Assembly (NCBI GenBank): GCA_019187485.1 | Contig: JABAQR010000014.1 | Span: forward strand, 94,697 to 158,696 | Length of the DNA stretch: 64,000 nucleotides | From: Lysobacterales bacterium | GTDB taxonomy: Bacteria > Pseudomonadota > Gammaproteobacteria > Xanthomonadales > SZUA-5 | Reading direction: 5' to 3' | Shown: one piece after another, positions 20,203 to 29,279 of the stretch | How the letters are laid out: the number at the start of each line of letters is the position of its first letter | How positions within the stretch are numbered: position 1 is the first letter of the stretch | Program-made: the position numbers and the translations under genes | Notes under the pieces: model-generated | What the model was told of the DNA's origin: nothing | Database searches by the model: none | Seen by the model: the letters and a program-made list of their open reading frames with translations, nothing else

Positions 20203-20655
20203 CTACGACCCGGCCTCCACGATCGCCCGCCACTGCAGCTCGTCGACCGGCATCACCGACAGCCGCGTGCCGCGCTGCACCAGCGGCAGCCCGGTGAGTT
20301 CCGGCATCGATTTCAGCCGCTCCAGCGTCAGAGGTGACTTGAACTTGCGCACGAAGGCCACTTCGACCGCCGACCAGCGCGGATCGGCGGGCTTGCTGCC
20401 GGCATCGTGGTACTCGCTCGCCGGGTCGAACTGGGTGGGATCCGCGAAGGCCGCGCGCGAAATGCGCGCGATACCGACGACGGCGGGCACCGCGCAGCTC
20501 GAGTGGTAGAACAGTGCCTCGTCGCCGACGGCCATCGCGCGCAGGTAATTGCGCGCCTGGTAGTTGCGCACGCCGTCCCAGGCCTCGCGCTTCTTGCGCT
20601 TGAGATCGTCGATCGAGAACACGTCCGGTTCGGACTTCATCAGCCAGTGGGCCAT
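20203..20655 (-). CDS. EVE-domain protein (thymocyte nuclear protein 1-like)
   Basis: A 150-residue single EVE domain of full length, with the diagnostic start HWLMKSEPDVFSIDDL, WDGVRNYQARN and DEALFYHSS. EVE domains are PUA-like folds that bind modified bases in RNA or DNA. The cellular role of this stand-alone bacterial form is not established. The start ATG overlaps the cyclo-ligase stop (TGATG), so it is translated from the same message as the upstream ygfA homologue. The stop is TAG at 20203-20205. Confidence 0.88.
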   Translation of the reverse strand: MAHWLMKSEPDVFSIDDLKRKKREAWDGVRNYQARNYLRAMAVGDEALFYHSSCAVPAVVGIARISRAAFADPTQFDPASEYHDAGSKPADPRWSAVEVAFVRKFKSPLTLERLKSMPELTGLPLVQRGTRLSVMPVDELQWRAIVEAGS

Positions 20656-21284
20656 CACGATCTCCGGCAGGGGATCAGTTCGTTTTCGGTCGCGACCGCG
20701 TCCAGCGGCACGTCCCAGTCGGCGAGCGGGATGCCCTCGACTTGCTGGCAGGCGTAGCCGATGCCGACCAGCCACGGCGGGGCGGCGCGGCCGAGGCGGA
20801 AGGTGAGTGCGCGGTCGTAGAAGCCGGCGCCGGAGCCGAGGCGGCCGCCCTGGCGGTCGAAGGCGAGCAGCGGCAGCAGCACGAGGTCGAGGTCGTCCGC
20901 GCCGACCAGTTCGCCGGCTTCCACCATCGGCTCGGGGATACCGAAGCGATTCGCCAGCAGGCGCCGGCCGGTATGCCAGGGCGCGAAGCGCATGTGCGCG
21001 GCGTTCTCGATGTGCGGCAGGTAGACGCTTGCGCCGCGTTCGCGCAGCGTCGCCACGACGGCCTCCAGTGAGAGTTCGCTGGCCACCGCCGCGTACACGC
21101 CCACGCGCTGCGCGCCGGCGAAGGCGGGCAGCGTCGCGAGGATCGCCGGCAGCGCCGCGGCGGCCGCTGCGCGAACCTCGTCGTCGAGCGCCTTGCGCGC
21201 CGCGCGGGCGCGCTGGCGAAGCTGGTGGCGCAGCTCGTCGGGTGTGTGCAAAGGGTCCTCCGCCGATGCCGATGCGGGTCTCAC
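20655..21284 (-). CDS. ygfA: 5-formyltetrahydrofolate cyclo-ligase
   Basis: A 209-residue enzyme that converts 5-formyl-THF to 5,10-methenyl-THF with ATP. The conserved basic N-terminal helix (RQRARAARKAL), the ATP/folate loop and the late GGRLGSGAGFYDR motif are present. The listed start is GTG 21284. TTG 21251, directly after GGAGG, is an alternative that would shorten it to 198 residues. It lies downstream of zapA and the 6S RNA gene, the classic gammaproteobacterial zapA-ssrS-ygfA order. Confidence 0.92.
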   Translation of the reverse strand: MRPASASAEDPLHTPDELRHQLRQRARAARKALDDEVRAAAAAALPAILATLPAFAGAQRVGVYAAVASELSLEAVVATLRERGASVYLPHIENAAHMRFAPWHTGRRLLANRFGIPEPMVEAGELVGADDLDLVLLPLLAFDRQGGRLGSGAGFYDRALTFRLGRAAPPWLVGIGYACQQVEGIPLADWDVPLDAVATENELIPCRRS

Positions 21285-21292
21285 GACCTTGA

Positions 21293-21440
21293 TCCGTAGG
21301 ATCAGGTGGGAAGAAGATCGCCGCTAAAGGCGGTCCGCTGCGAGGCGGACAAGCGCATACGCGGCTGGCAACTCTTCCCGAGGTCGAACAACAGGGTCAA
21401 GGTTTATTGCGGACACGCTGTCGCACAACGCAGAGGACGC
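21293..21440 (-). ncRNA. ssrS: 6S RNA
   Basis: Called from conserved position between zapA and ygfA on the same strand and from sequence. A TACAAT -10 box lies at 21447-21452 (minus strand), and the following RNA contains the segment GCAATAAACCTTGACCC and the GTTGCCAGCCGCG region I associate with gammaproteobacterial 6S RNAs. A short GATCC/GGATC hairpin at 21292-21304 lies near the expected 3' end. 6S RNA binds sigma-70 RNA polymerase in stationary phase. The exact ends are estimates. Confidence 0.7.
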
Positions 21441-21460
21441 CGAGGCATTGTACGCGGGTC

Positions 21461-21754
21461 TCAGGACTTCGCCAGCGCGGCGTCGATGCGCGCATTCAGC
21501 TTGCGCAATTCCTCGCCGACGTCGACGCCCACCTGCTTGAGCTCGGTGCGCGCCTGCAACGACTCGTGGGCGATGTTGAGCGCCGCCATCACGGCGATGC
21601 GTTCGAGTCCGACCAGTTTGGCGCGGCCGCGGATCTCGCGCATCTTGCCGTCCAGATAGGCGGCGGCCTCGATCAGACCCGAACGCTCCTCCGGCGCGCA
21701 GGCGACCGCGTAGTCGCGGTCGAGAATCGACACGTGCACGGTCTCCTGACTCAT
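21461..21754 (-). CDS. zapA: Cell division protein ZapA
   Basis: A 97-residue protein of normal ZapA length. The N-terminal beta-rich domain (ETVHVSILDRDYAVACAPEER) is followed by a helical region that forms the tetramer coiled coil. ZapA bundles FtsZ filaments at the Z ring. The start overlaps the stop of the upstream zapB-like gene (ATGA at 21751-21754). Confidence 0.92.
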   Translation of the reverse strand: MSQETVHVSILDRDYAVACAPEERSGLIEAAAYLDGKMREIRGRAKLVGLERIAVMAALNIAHESLQARTELKQVGVDVGEELRKLNARIDAALAKS

Positions 21755-21975
21755 CCCTGCTGCTCCAGCGCCCTCAGCCGGCCGATCATTGCCTCGACGC
21801 GACCGCGCGCCTGCTCGTTCTTGGCCAGCAGGGCGGCTCGCTCCAGCGCAAGTTGTTCCTGTGCATGGCGCAGGCTGCGATTTTCCTCGTTGAGCCGCGC
21901 ATTCGCGGCGAGCAGTCGCTCCAGCTTGTCCGCCAGCGACTTCAGTTCGCTTTCCACCGCCACGCGTTCCGCCAT
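21751..21975 (-). CDS. Small coiled-coil division protein (TIGR02449/ZapB-like)
   Basis: A 74-residue protein that is nearly all heptad-patterned helix (ELKSLADKLERLLAANARLNEENRSLR). It lies directly upstream of zapA with a 4-bp overlap, the position of the TIGR02449 family in gammaproteobacteria. By position and shape it is probably a ZapB-like partner of the Z ring. That role is inferred from context. Confidence 0.82.
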   Translation of the reverse strand: MAERVAVESELKSLADKLERLLAANARLNEENRSLRHAQEQLALERAALLAKNEQARGRVEAMIGRLRALEQQG

Positions 21976-22202
21976 CTCGGTGCCAGCCGTCCGGGTTGCG
22001 CCGTGGCCAGTCTACCCCAGGCCACCCACGCAGGCGCGGAGCGAGCGGTGCGTTCACGCCTCGCATGCGCCCTGGAGACCGACCGAGCGTTCGCACCGAA
22101 CCGTGCGTGCGCGGGCGATGCGCTCGTGGAAGCCGCCTTCCCTTGCACTCTCGGCTTGCGCGGACAGTGCCCACAGCCTGTGGTTCCGCGCCGGTGATGC
22201 CG

Positions 22203-23582
22203 CTACTTCCAAAGTACCTTGGCCACCTCCGGTCGTTCCGCCTCGATGCGCACGAACCACAGCAGGGCGCCGGCGAGGATCTTCACCGCCACCGGCAACA
22301 CGATGTACACGATCACCAGCGCGTGGGTGTCGTAGCGTCCGTTGCCGGGGTTGAATCCGAGCGCGTCCAGGATCGGCAGTGAGGCGGCGGCGCCGATCGC
22401 GGTCGCGAGCTTGGTGCTGAGCGCCCACAAACCGAAGTAGGCGCCGGTGGCGCCGCGTGTCTCGCGCCCTTCCTTGGCGTTGATGACGTCGGCGAGGATC
22501 GCCGGCGGCAGGCCGTAGTCGGCGCCGAGACCGAGGCCGGTGATCGCCGAGATGGCGATGAAGAGGCCGATGTCGCCTTCGCCGAGCAGAGCTGCGCTGG
22601 CCATCGCGACCGCCGTCAGCACGATGCCGACGAACCAGGCGGCGGCCTTCGACAAATGCCGCGACAGGTACATCCACAGCGGCACGCTGGCGGCGCCGGA
22701 TACGAAGTAGGCGAGCAGGATCAGGCCGGCTTGCAGCTTGCCGCCCCCGAGCACGTGCTCGACGTAGAACAGCATCACGCTGACGGCGATGCCGAGCGCC
22801 GAGCCGTTGACGATGAAGACTACGAGCAGACGCCGGTACAGCGGGTTTCCGAGCGGCGCGAAGAAGGCTCCGAGGATGCTGTGGCCGGGCGGACGCATCA
22901 CCGGGCCATGCACCGAGGGCGGCGAGTACAGCAGGGTCGGCAGGGCCGCGGCGATCGCGATCGGCAGGTAGAGGATGCCGAGCCACTGGTAGCCGGAGGC
23001 CTCGCCGAAGCGCGCGGTCAGGATCGTTGGCAGCACCACCGCGAGCATCATGCCGGTGAGCCCGAAGACCTCGCGGCCGACGGTCACGCGGGTGCGTTCG
23101 TCGTAGTCGTCCGAGAGCTCCGCACCGAGTGCGTGGTAGCTGATCGAGACCCCGGCGTAGCCCAGGTGCACCAGCAGCAGCGAGACGAACAGCCAGACAC
23201 CGAGCATCTCCATATTCGGGCTGCCGCCATCGGCCGCCGGATGGAACATCGCCGGCGGGTCGAAGAGCATGAAGAAGCCGACCAGCAGCAGCGGCACCAT
23301 GCCCGCCACCAGCAACAGGCGGCCGTTTTTTCGATGCGTCAGGCGATCCGAGAGGAAGCCGATGATCGGGTCCTGGATCGCGTCGATCACGCGCGAGGCG
23401 ATCAAGATCGGGCCGATGACCGCGAGCGAGAGCTTCAACACTTCGCCGTAGTAGTGGGCGACGTTCAGCACCACCGGCAGCGCCGCCATCGCCAGCGGCA
23501 GTTGCAGCGTCGAATAGGCGGTCAGCCGTGCGAAGGGGATGTGCACCCGGGTGTTGCCGTTGGTGGGTGCGGGTGTGCTCAA
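22203..23582 (-). CDS. MFS transporter, GPH (melibiose permease-like) family
   Basis: A 459-residue permease with 12 hydrophobic segments. The GPH landmarks are visible: an early [23 protein letters not shown] loop between helices 2 and 3, and a [19 protein letters not shown] loop. The family imports glycosides or related solutes with H+ or Na+. The substrate cannot be told. I chose TTG 23582 because CGGAG precedes it at normal spacing. ATG 23645 would add 21 arginine- and proline-rich residues unlike the family. It stands alone between the zapB-like gene and purH. Confidence 0.82.
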   Translation of the reverse strand: MSTPAPTNGNTRVHIPFARLTAYSTLQLPLAMAALPVVLNVAHYYGEVLKLSLAVIGPILIASRVIDAIQDPIIGFLSDRLTHRKNGRLLLVAGMVPLLLVGFFMLFDPPAMFHPAADGGSPNMEMLGVWLFVSLLLVHLGYAGVSISYHALGAELSDDYDERTRVTVGREVFGLTGMMLAVVLPTILTARFGEASGYQWLGILYLPIAIAAALPTLLYSPPSVHGPVMRPPGHSILGAFFAPLGNPLYRRLLVVFIVNGSALGIAVSVMLFYVEHVLGGGKLQAGLILLAYFVSGAASVPLWMYLSRHLSKAAAWFVGIVLTAVAMASAALLGEGDIGLFIAISAITGLGLGADYGLPPAILADVINAKEGRETRGATGAYFGLWALSTKLATAIGAAASLPILDALGFNPGNGRYDTHALVIVYIVLPVAVKILAGALLWFVRIEAERPEVAKVLWK

Positions 23583-23773
23583 GCGGGCTCCGGGTGGCCG
23601 ATGGTGAGGGAGAAACTCGCGGCTGACGCCGTGATCGATGCGCATGCCGCCCAGTCGAGGGCGCGCCTCGACACCGCCCGAGCATACGCGCCGATGGCGT
23701 CGGCACGAGGCGTGCGCAGGTGGCGAACCGCTCCGATGTTCAGCCCCGACCGTGCCAGGAGCGCGGCCGACAC

Positions 23774-25348
23774 TCAGTGTCGGAAGTGGCGCACGCCGGT
23801 GAACACCATCGCCATCCGGTGTTCATCCGCGGCCTCGATGACTTCCGCATCGCGCATCGAACCACCGGGCTGGATCACCGCGCGGATGCCGGTCTTGGCG
23901 GCCGCGTCGATGCCGTCGCGGAAGGGGAAGAAGGCGTCCGAGGCCATCACCGATCCGACCACCTGCAGGTTGGCCTGCTGCGCCTTCCAGCCCGCGATTT
24001 CGGCGCTGACGACGCGGCTCATCTGACCGGCGCCGATGCCGATCGAGCGCCCGTCACGCGCATACACGATCGCATTCGACTTGACGTACATCGCGAGTTT
24101 CCACGCGAACATCAGGTCCGCGAATTCCTGCGCCGTCGGCCGGCGCTGGCTGACCACCCGGAGCTCGCGCGCGTGCAGCGTGTCGCGGTCCGTCTCCTGC
24201 ACCAGCAAGCCACCGGCGATGCGCTGGTAGTCGCGCGTCGCTGCCGGCGCACCGAGCGCGCCGGTGGCGAGCACGCGCACATTCGGCTTGCTCGCGAAGG
24301 CCGCCAGTGCCAGCTCGTGGTAGTCGGGTGCGATCACCACCTCGATGAACTGGCGCTGCAGGATGGTGCGCGCGGCTTCGGCGTCGAGCGCACGGTTGAA
24401 GGCGATGATGCCGCCAAAGGCGGACACCGGATCGGTCGCGTAGGCGCGCTCGTAGGCCTCGACCAGGGTGGTCGCGACGGCAACGCCGCAGGGGTTGGCG
24501 TGCTTGACGATCACACAGGCGGGTTCGTCGTACTGGCCGACGCAGGCGAGCGCGGCATCGGCGTCGGCGAGGTTGTTGAAGGACAGGGTCTTGCCCTGCA
24601 GCACGCGCGCGGCCGCGACGCTCGCGGGCGGCAGCGGCGACTCCAGGTAGACCGCTGCGGCCTGATGCGGATTCTCGCCGTAGCGCAGCGCCTCGCCGCG
24701 GCGCAGCGACAGGTGCAGTGTCGGCGGGAAGGCCTCCGGCTGCTCCGGATCGGCCGCGCGCGCGCCGAGGTACTCGGCCACCTGGCCGTCGTAGCGCGCG
24801 GTGTGCGCGTAGGCGGTCGCCGCAAGGCGTCGGCGCTGCGCGGCGTCGGTGCCGCCGCGCTTGAGCGCCGTGCGCAGCTCGGCGTAATCGGCGGGATCGA
24901 CGACCACCGCGACCCGCTCGTGGTTCTTGGCCGCGGCGCGCAGCATCGCCGGTCCGCCGATGTCGATGTTCTCGACCGCGTCGGCGTAGCTGCAGTCCGC
25001 CCGCGCGATGGTGGCCGCGAAGGGATAGAGGTTGACGACCACCAGGTCGATCGCCGCGATCTCGTGCTGGCGCATCACCGCGTCGTCGATGCCGGAACGG
25101 CCGAGCAGTCCGCCGTGGATCTTCGGATGCAGGGTCTTGACGCGTCCGTCCATGATCTCCGGGAAGCCGGTCACACGGCTCACGTCGGTGACCGCCAGGC
25201 CGGCTTCGCGCAGCGCGCGCGCGGTGCCGCCGGTGGACCACAGTTCCACGCCGGCGGCGACGAGATCGTGGGCGAGTTCGACCAGGCCGGTCTTGTCGGA
25301 GACGCTGAGCAGGGCGCGTCGGATCGGCTGCAAGGCGGATGAGATCAT
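23774..25348 (-). CDS. purH: Bifunctional AICAR formyltransferase/IMP cyclohydrolase
   Basis: A 524-residue enzyme for the last two steps of IMP synthesis. The N-terminal MGS-like cyclohydrolase domain (about 1-200) begins [17 protein letters not shown] and holds STGGTA and [11 protein letters not shown]. The AICARFT domain follows, with the KHANPCGVA motif near residue 288. ATG 25348 starts the family similarity, and an in-frame upstream extension is not conserved. It lies downstream of fis on the same strand with 162 bp between, the usual Lysobacterales order. Confidence 0.96.
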   Translation of the reverse strand: MISSALQPIRRALLSVSDKTGLVELAHDLVAAGVELWSTGGTARALREAGLAVTDVSRVTGFPEIMDGRVKTLHPKIHGGLLGRSGIDDAVMRQHEIAAIDLVVVNLYPFAATIARADCSYADAVENIDIGGPAMLRAAAKNHERVAVVVDPADYAELRTALKRGGTDAAQRRRLAATAYAHTARYDGQVAEYLGARAADPEQPEAFPPTLHLSLRRGEALRYGENPHQAAAVYLESPLPPASVAAARVLQGKTLSFNNLADADAALACVGQYDEPACVIVKHANPCGVAVATTLVEAYERAYATDPVSAFGGIIAFNRALDAEAARTILQRQFIEVVIAPDYHELALAAFASKPNVRVLATGALGAPAATRDYQRIAGGLLVQETDRDTLHARELRVVSQRRPTAQEFADLMFAWKLAMYVKSNAIVYARDGRSIGIGAGQMSRVVSAEIAGWKAQQANLQVVGSVMASDAFFPFRDGIDAAAKTGIRAVIQPGGSMRDAEVIEAADEHRMAMVFTGVRHFRH

Positions 25349-25510
25349 GCCGAGTATCGCTGGGCGGCGGGGGCGCGATGCTGCGGCCAGCGGCGGATGG
25401 CGCGCAAGCGTGGTCGGATGCAAAGAGCTGGCGGACACGCCGCGGTGTCCAGCGTGACGATCACCGTCGCGGAATCCGCGGCACGGACAATTTGAGTTGC
25501 GAGTGCCGCC

Positions 25511-25789
25511 TCAGTGCGCGATGCCGAGCTCGTCCAGCTTCTTGCGCAGGGTGGCGCGGTTCATGCCGAGCAATTCGGCGGTGCGCGTCAGGTTGCCGCC
25601 GCAATGGCGCAAGGCTTCCTCCAGGACCGGTCGCTCCACTTGACGCAGCATCAGCGCGTACAGATCGCGGCAGTCGCTGCCGTTGAGATCGTGCAGGTAA
25701 CGGCGCACCACGCGCGTGGCGGCGTCGCGCAACGTGGATTCGGTGCGACTGAGCTCGATGCCGTGATCGATGGAGCTGGCGACGTTCAT
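25511..25789 (-). CDS. fis: DNA-binding protein Fis
   Basis: A 92-residue nucleoid-associated protein. The C-terminal helix-turn-helix (GGNLTRTAELLGMNRATLRKKL) is highly conserved, and the central region gives the dimer helices. ATG 25789 gives the standard Fis length. Fis bends DNA, activates rRNA and other promoters during fast growth and acts in site-specific recombination. It is followed by purH on the same strand. Confidence 0.94.
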   Translation of the reverse strand: MNVASSIDHGIELSRTESTLRDAATRVVRRYLHDLNGSDCRDLYALMLRQVERPVLEEALRHCGGNLTRTAELLGMNRATLRKKLDELGIAH

Positions 25790-25979
25790 CCGGTGGTTCC
25801 TTGCCCGCCAGGCTAAGCTCCGCCCGCGCCGCACTCGCGCAGCGTGAGCAGGATTGTGGAAGAAGCGGGGCGATGAGGATAACGCCAAGCCGGCCGCGCG
25901 CGTCAATCGTTTTGCTGGAACTTCGGGCGAAGCGCGATGCATTCGACAGATTGTGCGGGCCATGCCGGCGACTGGCCGT

Positions 25980-26702
25980 TCAGCGCGTCCGGAAGATCAC
26001 GATGGTCTTGCCGGAAACCGCGATCTTGCCTTCCTCTTCGAGCTGCTTCAGCACGCGCCCGACCATTTCTCGCGAACAGCCGACGATGCGGCTGATCTCC
26101 TGGCGCGAGATGCGGATTTGCGTGCCTTGCGGGTGGCTCATCGCATCGGGTTCCTCGCACAGATCGACGAGGGTGCGGGCAACACGGCTGGTAACGTCCA
26201 TGAAAGCCAGCCGCGAGACCTTGCGTGAGGTCTGCAACACGCGCTTGGTCAGTTGCGAGGCGATCGAGAACAGGATGCGCGGACATTCGTCCTTGAGCGG
26301 GCCGTCGAAAAGCTGGAACAGCCGCTCGTAGCTGATCTCAGCGAGTTCGCAGGGCGTGCGCGAGCGCACCAGCACCTCGCGCTTCTCGGGTTCCATGAAC
26401 AGGCCCATTTCGCCGATGTAGTCGCCCTCGTTGACGTAGGCGAGGATCAGTTCGCGTCCCTCGTCGTCCTCGCTCATCACCGCGAGCGAGCCCTCGATGA
26501 TGTAGTACAGGGTGTTCGCCATGTCGCCTGGTCGGATGATCGGCGCCTTGGACGGATAGCGACGACGGTGGCACATCGACAGGAAACGTTCGATGTGGTG
26601 TGGCTCGGGGGCCAGCGGCCGCGCGGCTGCGAGCTTGCGCAGACTGGCTTGCAACGTGTAGCGCAGCAATGGTCTGTCCGGTTTGAGGTGCGAGGCGGCC
26701 AT
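25980..26702 (-). CDS. clp: CRP-family global regulator (Clp/Vfr type)
   Basis: A 240-residue CRP homologue. The cyclic-nucleotide-binding domain (about 25-150) includes IIEGSLAVMSEDDEGRELILAYVNEGDYIGEMGLF. It is followed by the long dimer helix and a winged HTH with ISRQEISRIVGCSREMVGRVLKQLEEEG. ATG 26702 follows GGGGAG. By close resemblance it is Clp of Xanthomonas, which responds to c-di-GMP rather than cAMP and controls exoenzymes, type IV pili and exopolysaccharide. Ligand choice here is inferred. It is divergent from rpoN with a group II intron-like relic between them. Confidence 0.9.
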   Translation of the reverse strand: MAASHLKPDRPLLRYTLQASLRKLAAARPLAPEPHHIERFLSMCHRRRYPSKAPIIRPGDMANTLYYIIEGSLAVMSEDDEGRELILAYVNEGDYIGEMGLFMEPEKREVLVRSRTPCELAEISYERLFQLFDGPLKDECPRILFSIASQLTKRVLQTSRKVSRLAFMDVTSRVARTLVDLCEEPDAMSHPQGTQIRISRQEISRIVGCSREMVGRVLKQLEEEGKIAVSGKTIVIFRTR

Positions 26703-26820
26703 CGCGTCTCCCCTGCGCGGTTGCGGCGTGGTCCTTATAGCACTGCACTGCGCGGTGGGTGGGCTGCGCGGCTTTGACCGTCCAGCGGAGTGTCGGCAGC
26801 GACTGGGTGCGAGGGTCTTG

Positions 26821-26895
26821 CATGAACCACCATATGCGGAACCGCACGTACGGTGGTGTGGGAGGACGGCAAGGGAGGGCTCGCCTCCTCCCGAT
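26821..26895 (+). other. Group II intron-like domain V/VI relic between clp and rpoN
   Basis: A 6-bp-closed hairpin (ACCACC ... GGTGGT, 26825-26856) with an inner GCGGAACCGC stem resembles domain V. It is followed by GTGGGAGGACGG and a second hairpin ending CCTCCTCCCGAT, like a domain VI and intron 3' end. I recognise this arrangement from the segment after bacterial intron-encoded reverse transcriptases. No reverse transcriptase or 5' intron domains are present, so this would be a 3' fragment. It ends about 56 bp before the rpoN start, within its leader. Confidence 0.45.
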
Positions 26896-26951
26896 GCCAT
26901 TGCAACCTTTGACCCAGGCCACTGGAAACGGCCTCCCGGCGCCCTCAGACT

Positions 26952-28376
26952 ATGGCCATGAAGCCGAGTCTCCAACTCCGCGTGGGCCAGCAACTTACGC
27001 TGACCCCGCAGCTCAAACAGGCGATCCGGCTGTTGACCCTTTCGACCCTGGAGCTTCAGAACGAACTCTCGGTGGCGGTCGAGACCAACCCGATGCTGGA
27101 GTGGGACGAGGCGCAGGCCCGAGAGCCCCCGGCCGAGAAGGTCGATACGGCGCACGACCCGAGCGGCGATGAGACAGAGGCTGGCGCCGACGACGACTGG
27201 CGCGAAGCCGATGGCTTCGATCTGCCCGATTTCGCGAGCGTTCGTCCGGGCGAAGATGCCGACGAGGACGGTGGTGACGCGCGTTTCGCTGCCATACCGG
27301 ATCTGCACGATCACCTGCTATGGCAGTTGCACCTCTCGCAACTGTCGCCGCGTGATCTGGCGATCGCCCAGGCGATCGTGGAGGCGCTCGACGAGGATGG
27401 CTACCTGCACGAACCGGACGAAGCGATCATCGCCGCGGTCGCGCCCGAGCATCGTGTCGGTGCCGATGAAGTCGCCGCCGTGCGCCATTACGTGCAGCAG
27501 TTGGAGCCGGTCGGCGTCGCCAGTCGCGATCTGCGCGAGTGCCTGACGGTGCAGTTGCAGCAGTTCCCGGACGATGCCGCGCGCGCGCTCGCGTTGCGCA
27601 TTGTCGCCGCGCACCTGGAACCGCTGGCGCGCCAGGATCGTGGCCGTCTGGTGCGCGAACTCGGGATCGAGGAGTCCGCGCTGGAGGCCGCGAGTGCGCT
27701 GGTGCGCCGCTGCGCGCCCAAACCCGGGGCGCGCTTCGCGTCGATCGCGGCGGAACATGTTGTCCCCGACGTATACGTCTACAAGCGGCAGGTGCACTGG
27801 GAGGTCGGCCTCAATCCCGCGGCGGCGCCCCGACTGCGCGTGAACGACCACTACGTGAGCCTGCTGCGCCGCTGCGGTCGCGATGAGGGCAGCGCGCTGC
27901 GAGGGCAGTTGCAGGAAGCTCGCTGGTTGCTGAAGAGCCTGGAACAGCGCGACCAGACCGTGCTCAAAGTCGCGCGGGTGATCGTAGGGCGCCAGCAGGA
28001 CTATTTCGAACGCGGCCCGGAAGCGATGAAACCGATGGTACTGCGCGAGGTGGCCGAGGAGATCGGCATGCACGAGTCCACGGTCAGCCGCGTGACCACG
28101 CGCAAGTACATGCACACCCCGCGCGGCACCCTGGAATTCAAGTATTTCTTCTCCAGCCACGTGGCCACTCGCGACGGCGGTGAGGCCTCCAGCACCGCGA
28201 TTCAGGCCATGATCAAGAAGCTCATCGACGAGGAGACGCCGCAGAAGCCTCTGTCCGACAGCAGTATTTCCGATCTGCTGAAGCGTCGCGGCATCCTGGT
28301 GGCACGGCGAACCGTGGCGAAGTATCGTGAAGCCCTGCGCATCCCCTCGTCGAACGAACGTGTGCGCGCCGGCTGA
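26952..28376 (+). CDS. rpoN: RNA polymerase sigma-54 factor
   Basis: A 474-residue sigma factor. Region I (residues 1-50; LRVGQQLTLTPQLKQAIRLL) is glutamine/leucine rich, an acidic linker (about 55-105) follows, then the core-binding and HTH domains and the RpoN box ARRTVAKYRE at about 451-460. Starts at 26952 and 26958 are both ATG; the second lacks two residues. It directs transcription of nitrogen, motility and other genes through activators such as NtrC, and the amtB promoter in this window is a candidate target. It leads the hpf-ptsN-hprK-rapZ operon. lptB, its usual upstream neighbour, is about 19 kb away. Confidence 0.96.
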   Translation: MAMKPSLQLRVGQQLTLTPQLKQAIRLLTLSTLELQNELSVAVETNPMLEWDEAQAREPPAEKVDTAHDPSGDETEAGADDDWREADGFDLPDFASVRPGEDADEDGGDARFAAIPDLHDHLLWQLHLSQLSPRDLAIAQAIVEALDEDGYLHEPDEAIIAAVAPEHRVGADEVAAVRHYVQQLEPVGVASRDLRECLTVQLQQFPDDAARALALRIVAAHLEPLARQDRGRLVRELGIEESALEAASALVRRCAPKPGARFASIAAEHVVPDVYVYKRQVHWEVGLNPAAAPRLRVNDHYVSLLRRCGRDEGSALRGQLQEARWLLKSLEQRDQTVLKVARVIVGRQQDYFERGPEAMKPMVLREVAEEIGMHESTVSRVTTRKYMHTPRGTLEFKYFFSSHVATRDGGEASSTAIQAMIKKLIDEETPQKPLSDSSISDLLKRRGILVARRTVAKYREALRIPSSNERVRAG

Positions 28377-28490
28377 GTGGACCTGTAATTGCGGTCGCTC
28401 GTGCCGGAGCCGGTCCCGCCCCATGCGGGATCCGGGCGCGCGTCCTGCGGTGCCCGCCGTGGCACCGCTCATCTGCAGAGGAGTCCATCC

Positions 28491-28802
28491 ATGAACCTCA
28501 CCATCTCCGGCCATCAGTTGGAAGTCACCGATGCGTTGCGGAACTACGCGCGGGTCAAGGCGCAGCGGCTGACCGACAACCAGGACAAGGTGCTCGACGC
28601 GCACATGATCCTGGGCACCGAGAAGCTCGCCCAGTACGCCGAAGCCACCGTCAACCTGCGCGGCAAGACGCTGTTCGCGAAGGCCGAAGGTCAGGACGTG
28701 TACGCCGCCATCGACGGATTGATCGACAAGCTGGACCGGCAGTTGGTGCGGCACAAGGAACGTGCGGGGGACCACCGCGGAGCGGATCATTTCGAGCACT
28801 GA
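28491..28802 (+). CDS. hpf: Ribosome hibernation promoting factor
   Basis: A 103-residue short-form HPF (YhbH type). It begins MNLTISGHQLEVTDALR and has the conserved basic surface (YARVKAQRL) and the KAEGQDVYAAIDGLIDKLDRQL segment. ATG 28491 follows GAGGAG. Short HPF together with RMF forms 100S ribosome dimers in stationary phase. It is located between rpoN and ptsN as in most gammaproteobacteria. A small TCCCGC/GCGGGA hairpin lies in the 114-bp gap after rpoN. Confidence 0.93.
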   Translation: MNLTISGHQLEVTDALRNYARVKAQRLTDNQDKVLDAHMILGTEKLAQYAEATVNLRGKTLFAKAEGQDVYAAIDGLIDKLDRQLVRHKERAGDHRGADHFEH

Positions 28803-28808
28803 TTGCCC

Positions 28809-29273
28809 ATGCAACTGATCGACATCCTGGCCAGGGACCGCGTCGGCGCCGACCTGCGCGTCAGCGGCAAGAAGCGGCTGCTGGAACTGCTCGCGAACAT
28901 GCTCGCGCCGGAGGCATCGCTGGTGCGTCCGGTCTTCGAGGCGCTGATCGCCCGCGAGCATCTCGGCTCCACCGCGCTCGGCCAGGGTGTCGCCATTCCC
29001 CACGGACGGGTCGCCCTAGACATCGCACCGACCGCCGCCTTCGCGCGGCTGAAAGATCCGATCGAGTTCGATGCACCCGACGGCGAGCCGGTCGACCTGG
29101 TGCTGGCACTGGTGGTCCCCGAGCACTTCACCGACCAGCACCTGACCCTGCTCGCCCAGGTCGCCGAACTCTTCAGCCACCCGGAGGTCTGCGCCGAACT
29201 GCGCGCCGCCAGCGATGCCCACACCTTGTTCGATCGCCTCAACGAACGCACCTTGCAGTTCAGCGAGAGTTGA
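28809..29273 (+). CDS. ptsN: PTS IIA-like nitrogen regulatory protein
   Basis: A 154-residue EIIA of the fructose/Ntr fold. The phosphoacceptor is His65 (GVAIPHGRV). ATG 28809 begins 6 bp after the hpf stop. It receives phosphate from an HPr-like protein; the HPr and EI genes for this relay lie about 3 kb downstream. EIIA-Ntr regulates potassium transport, sigma-54-linked nitrogen genes and other targets by protein binding and has no sugar permease partner here. Confidence 0.92.
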   Translation: MQLIDILARDRVGADLRVSGKKRLLELLANMLAPEASLVRPVFEALIAREHLGSTALGQGVAIPHGRVALDIAPTAAFARLKDPIEFDAPDGEPVDLVLALVVPEHFTDQHLTLLAQVAELFSHPEVCAELRAASDAHTLFDRLNERTLQFSES

Positions 29274-29279
29274 GCGGCG

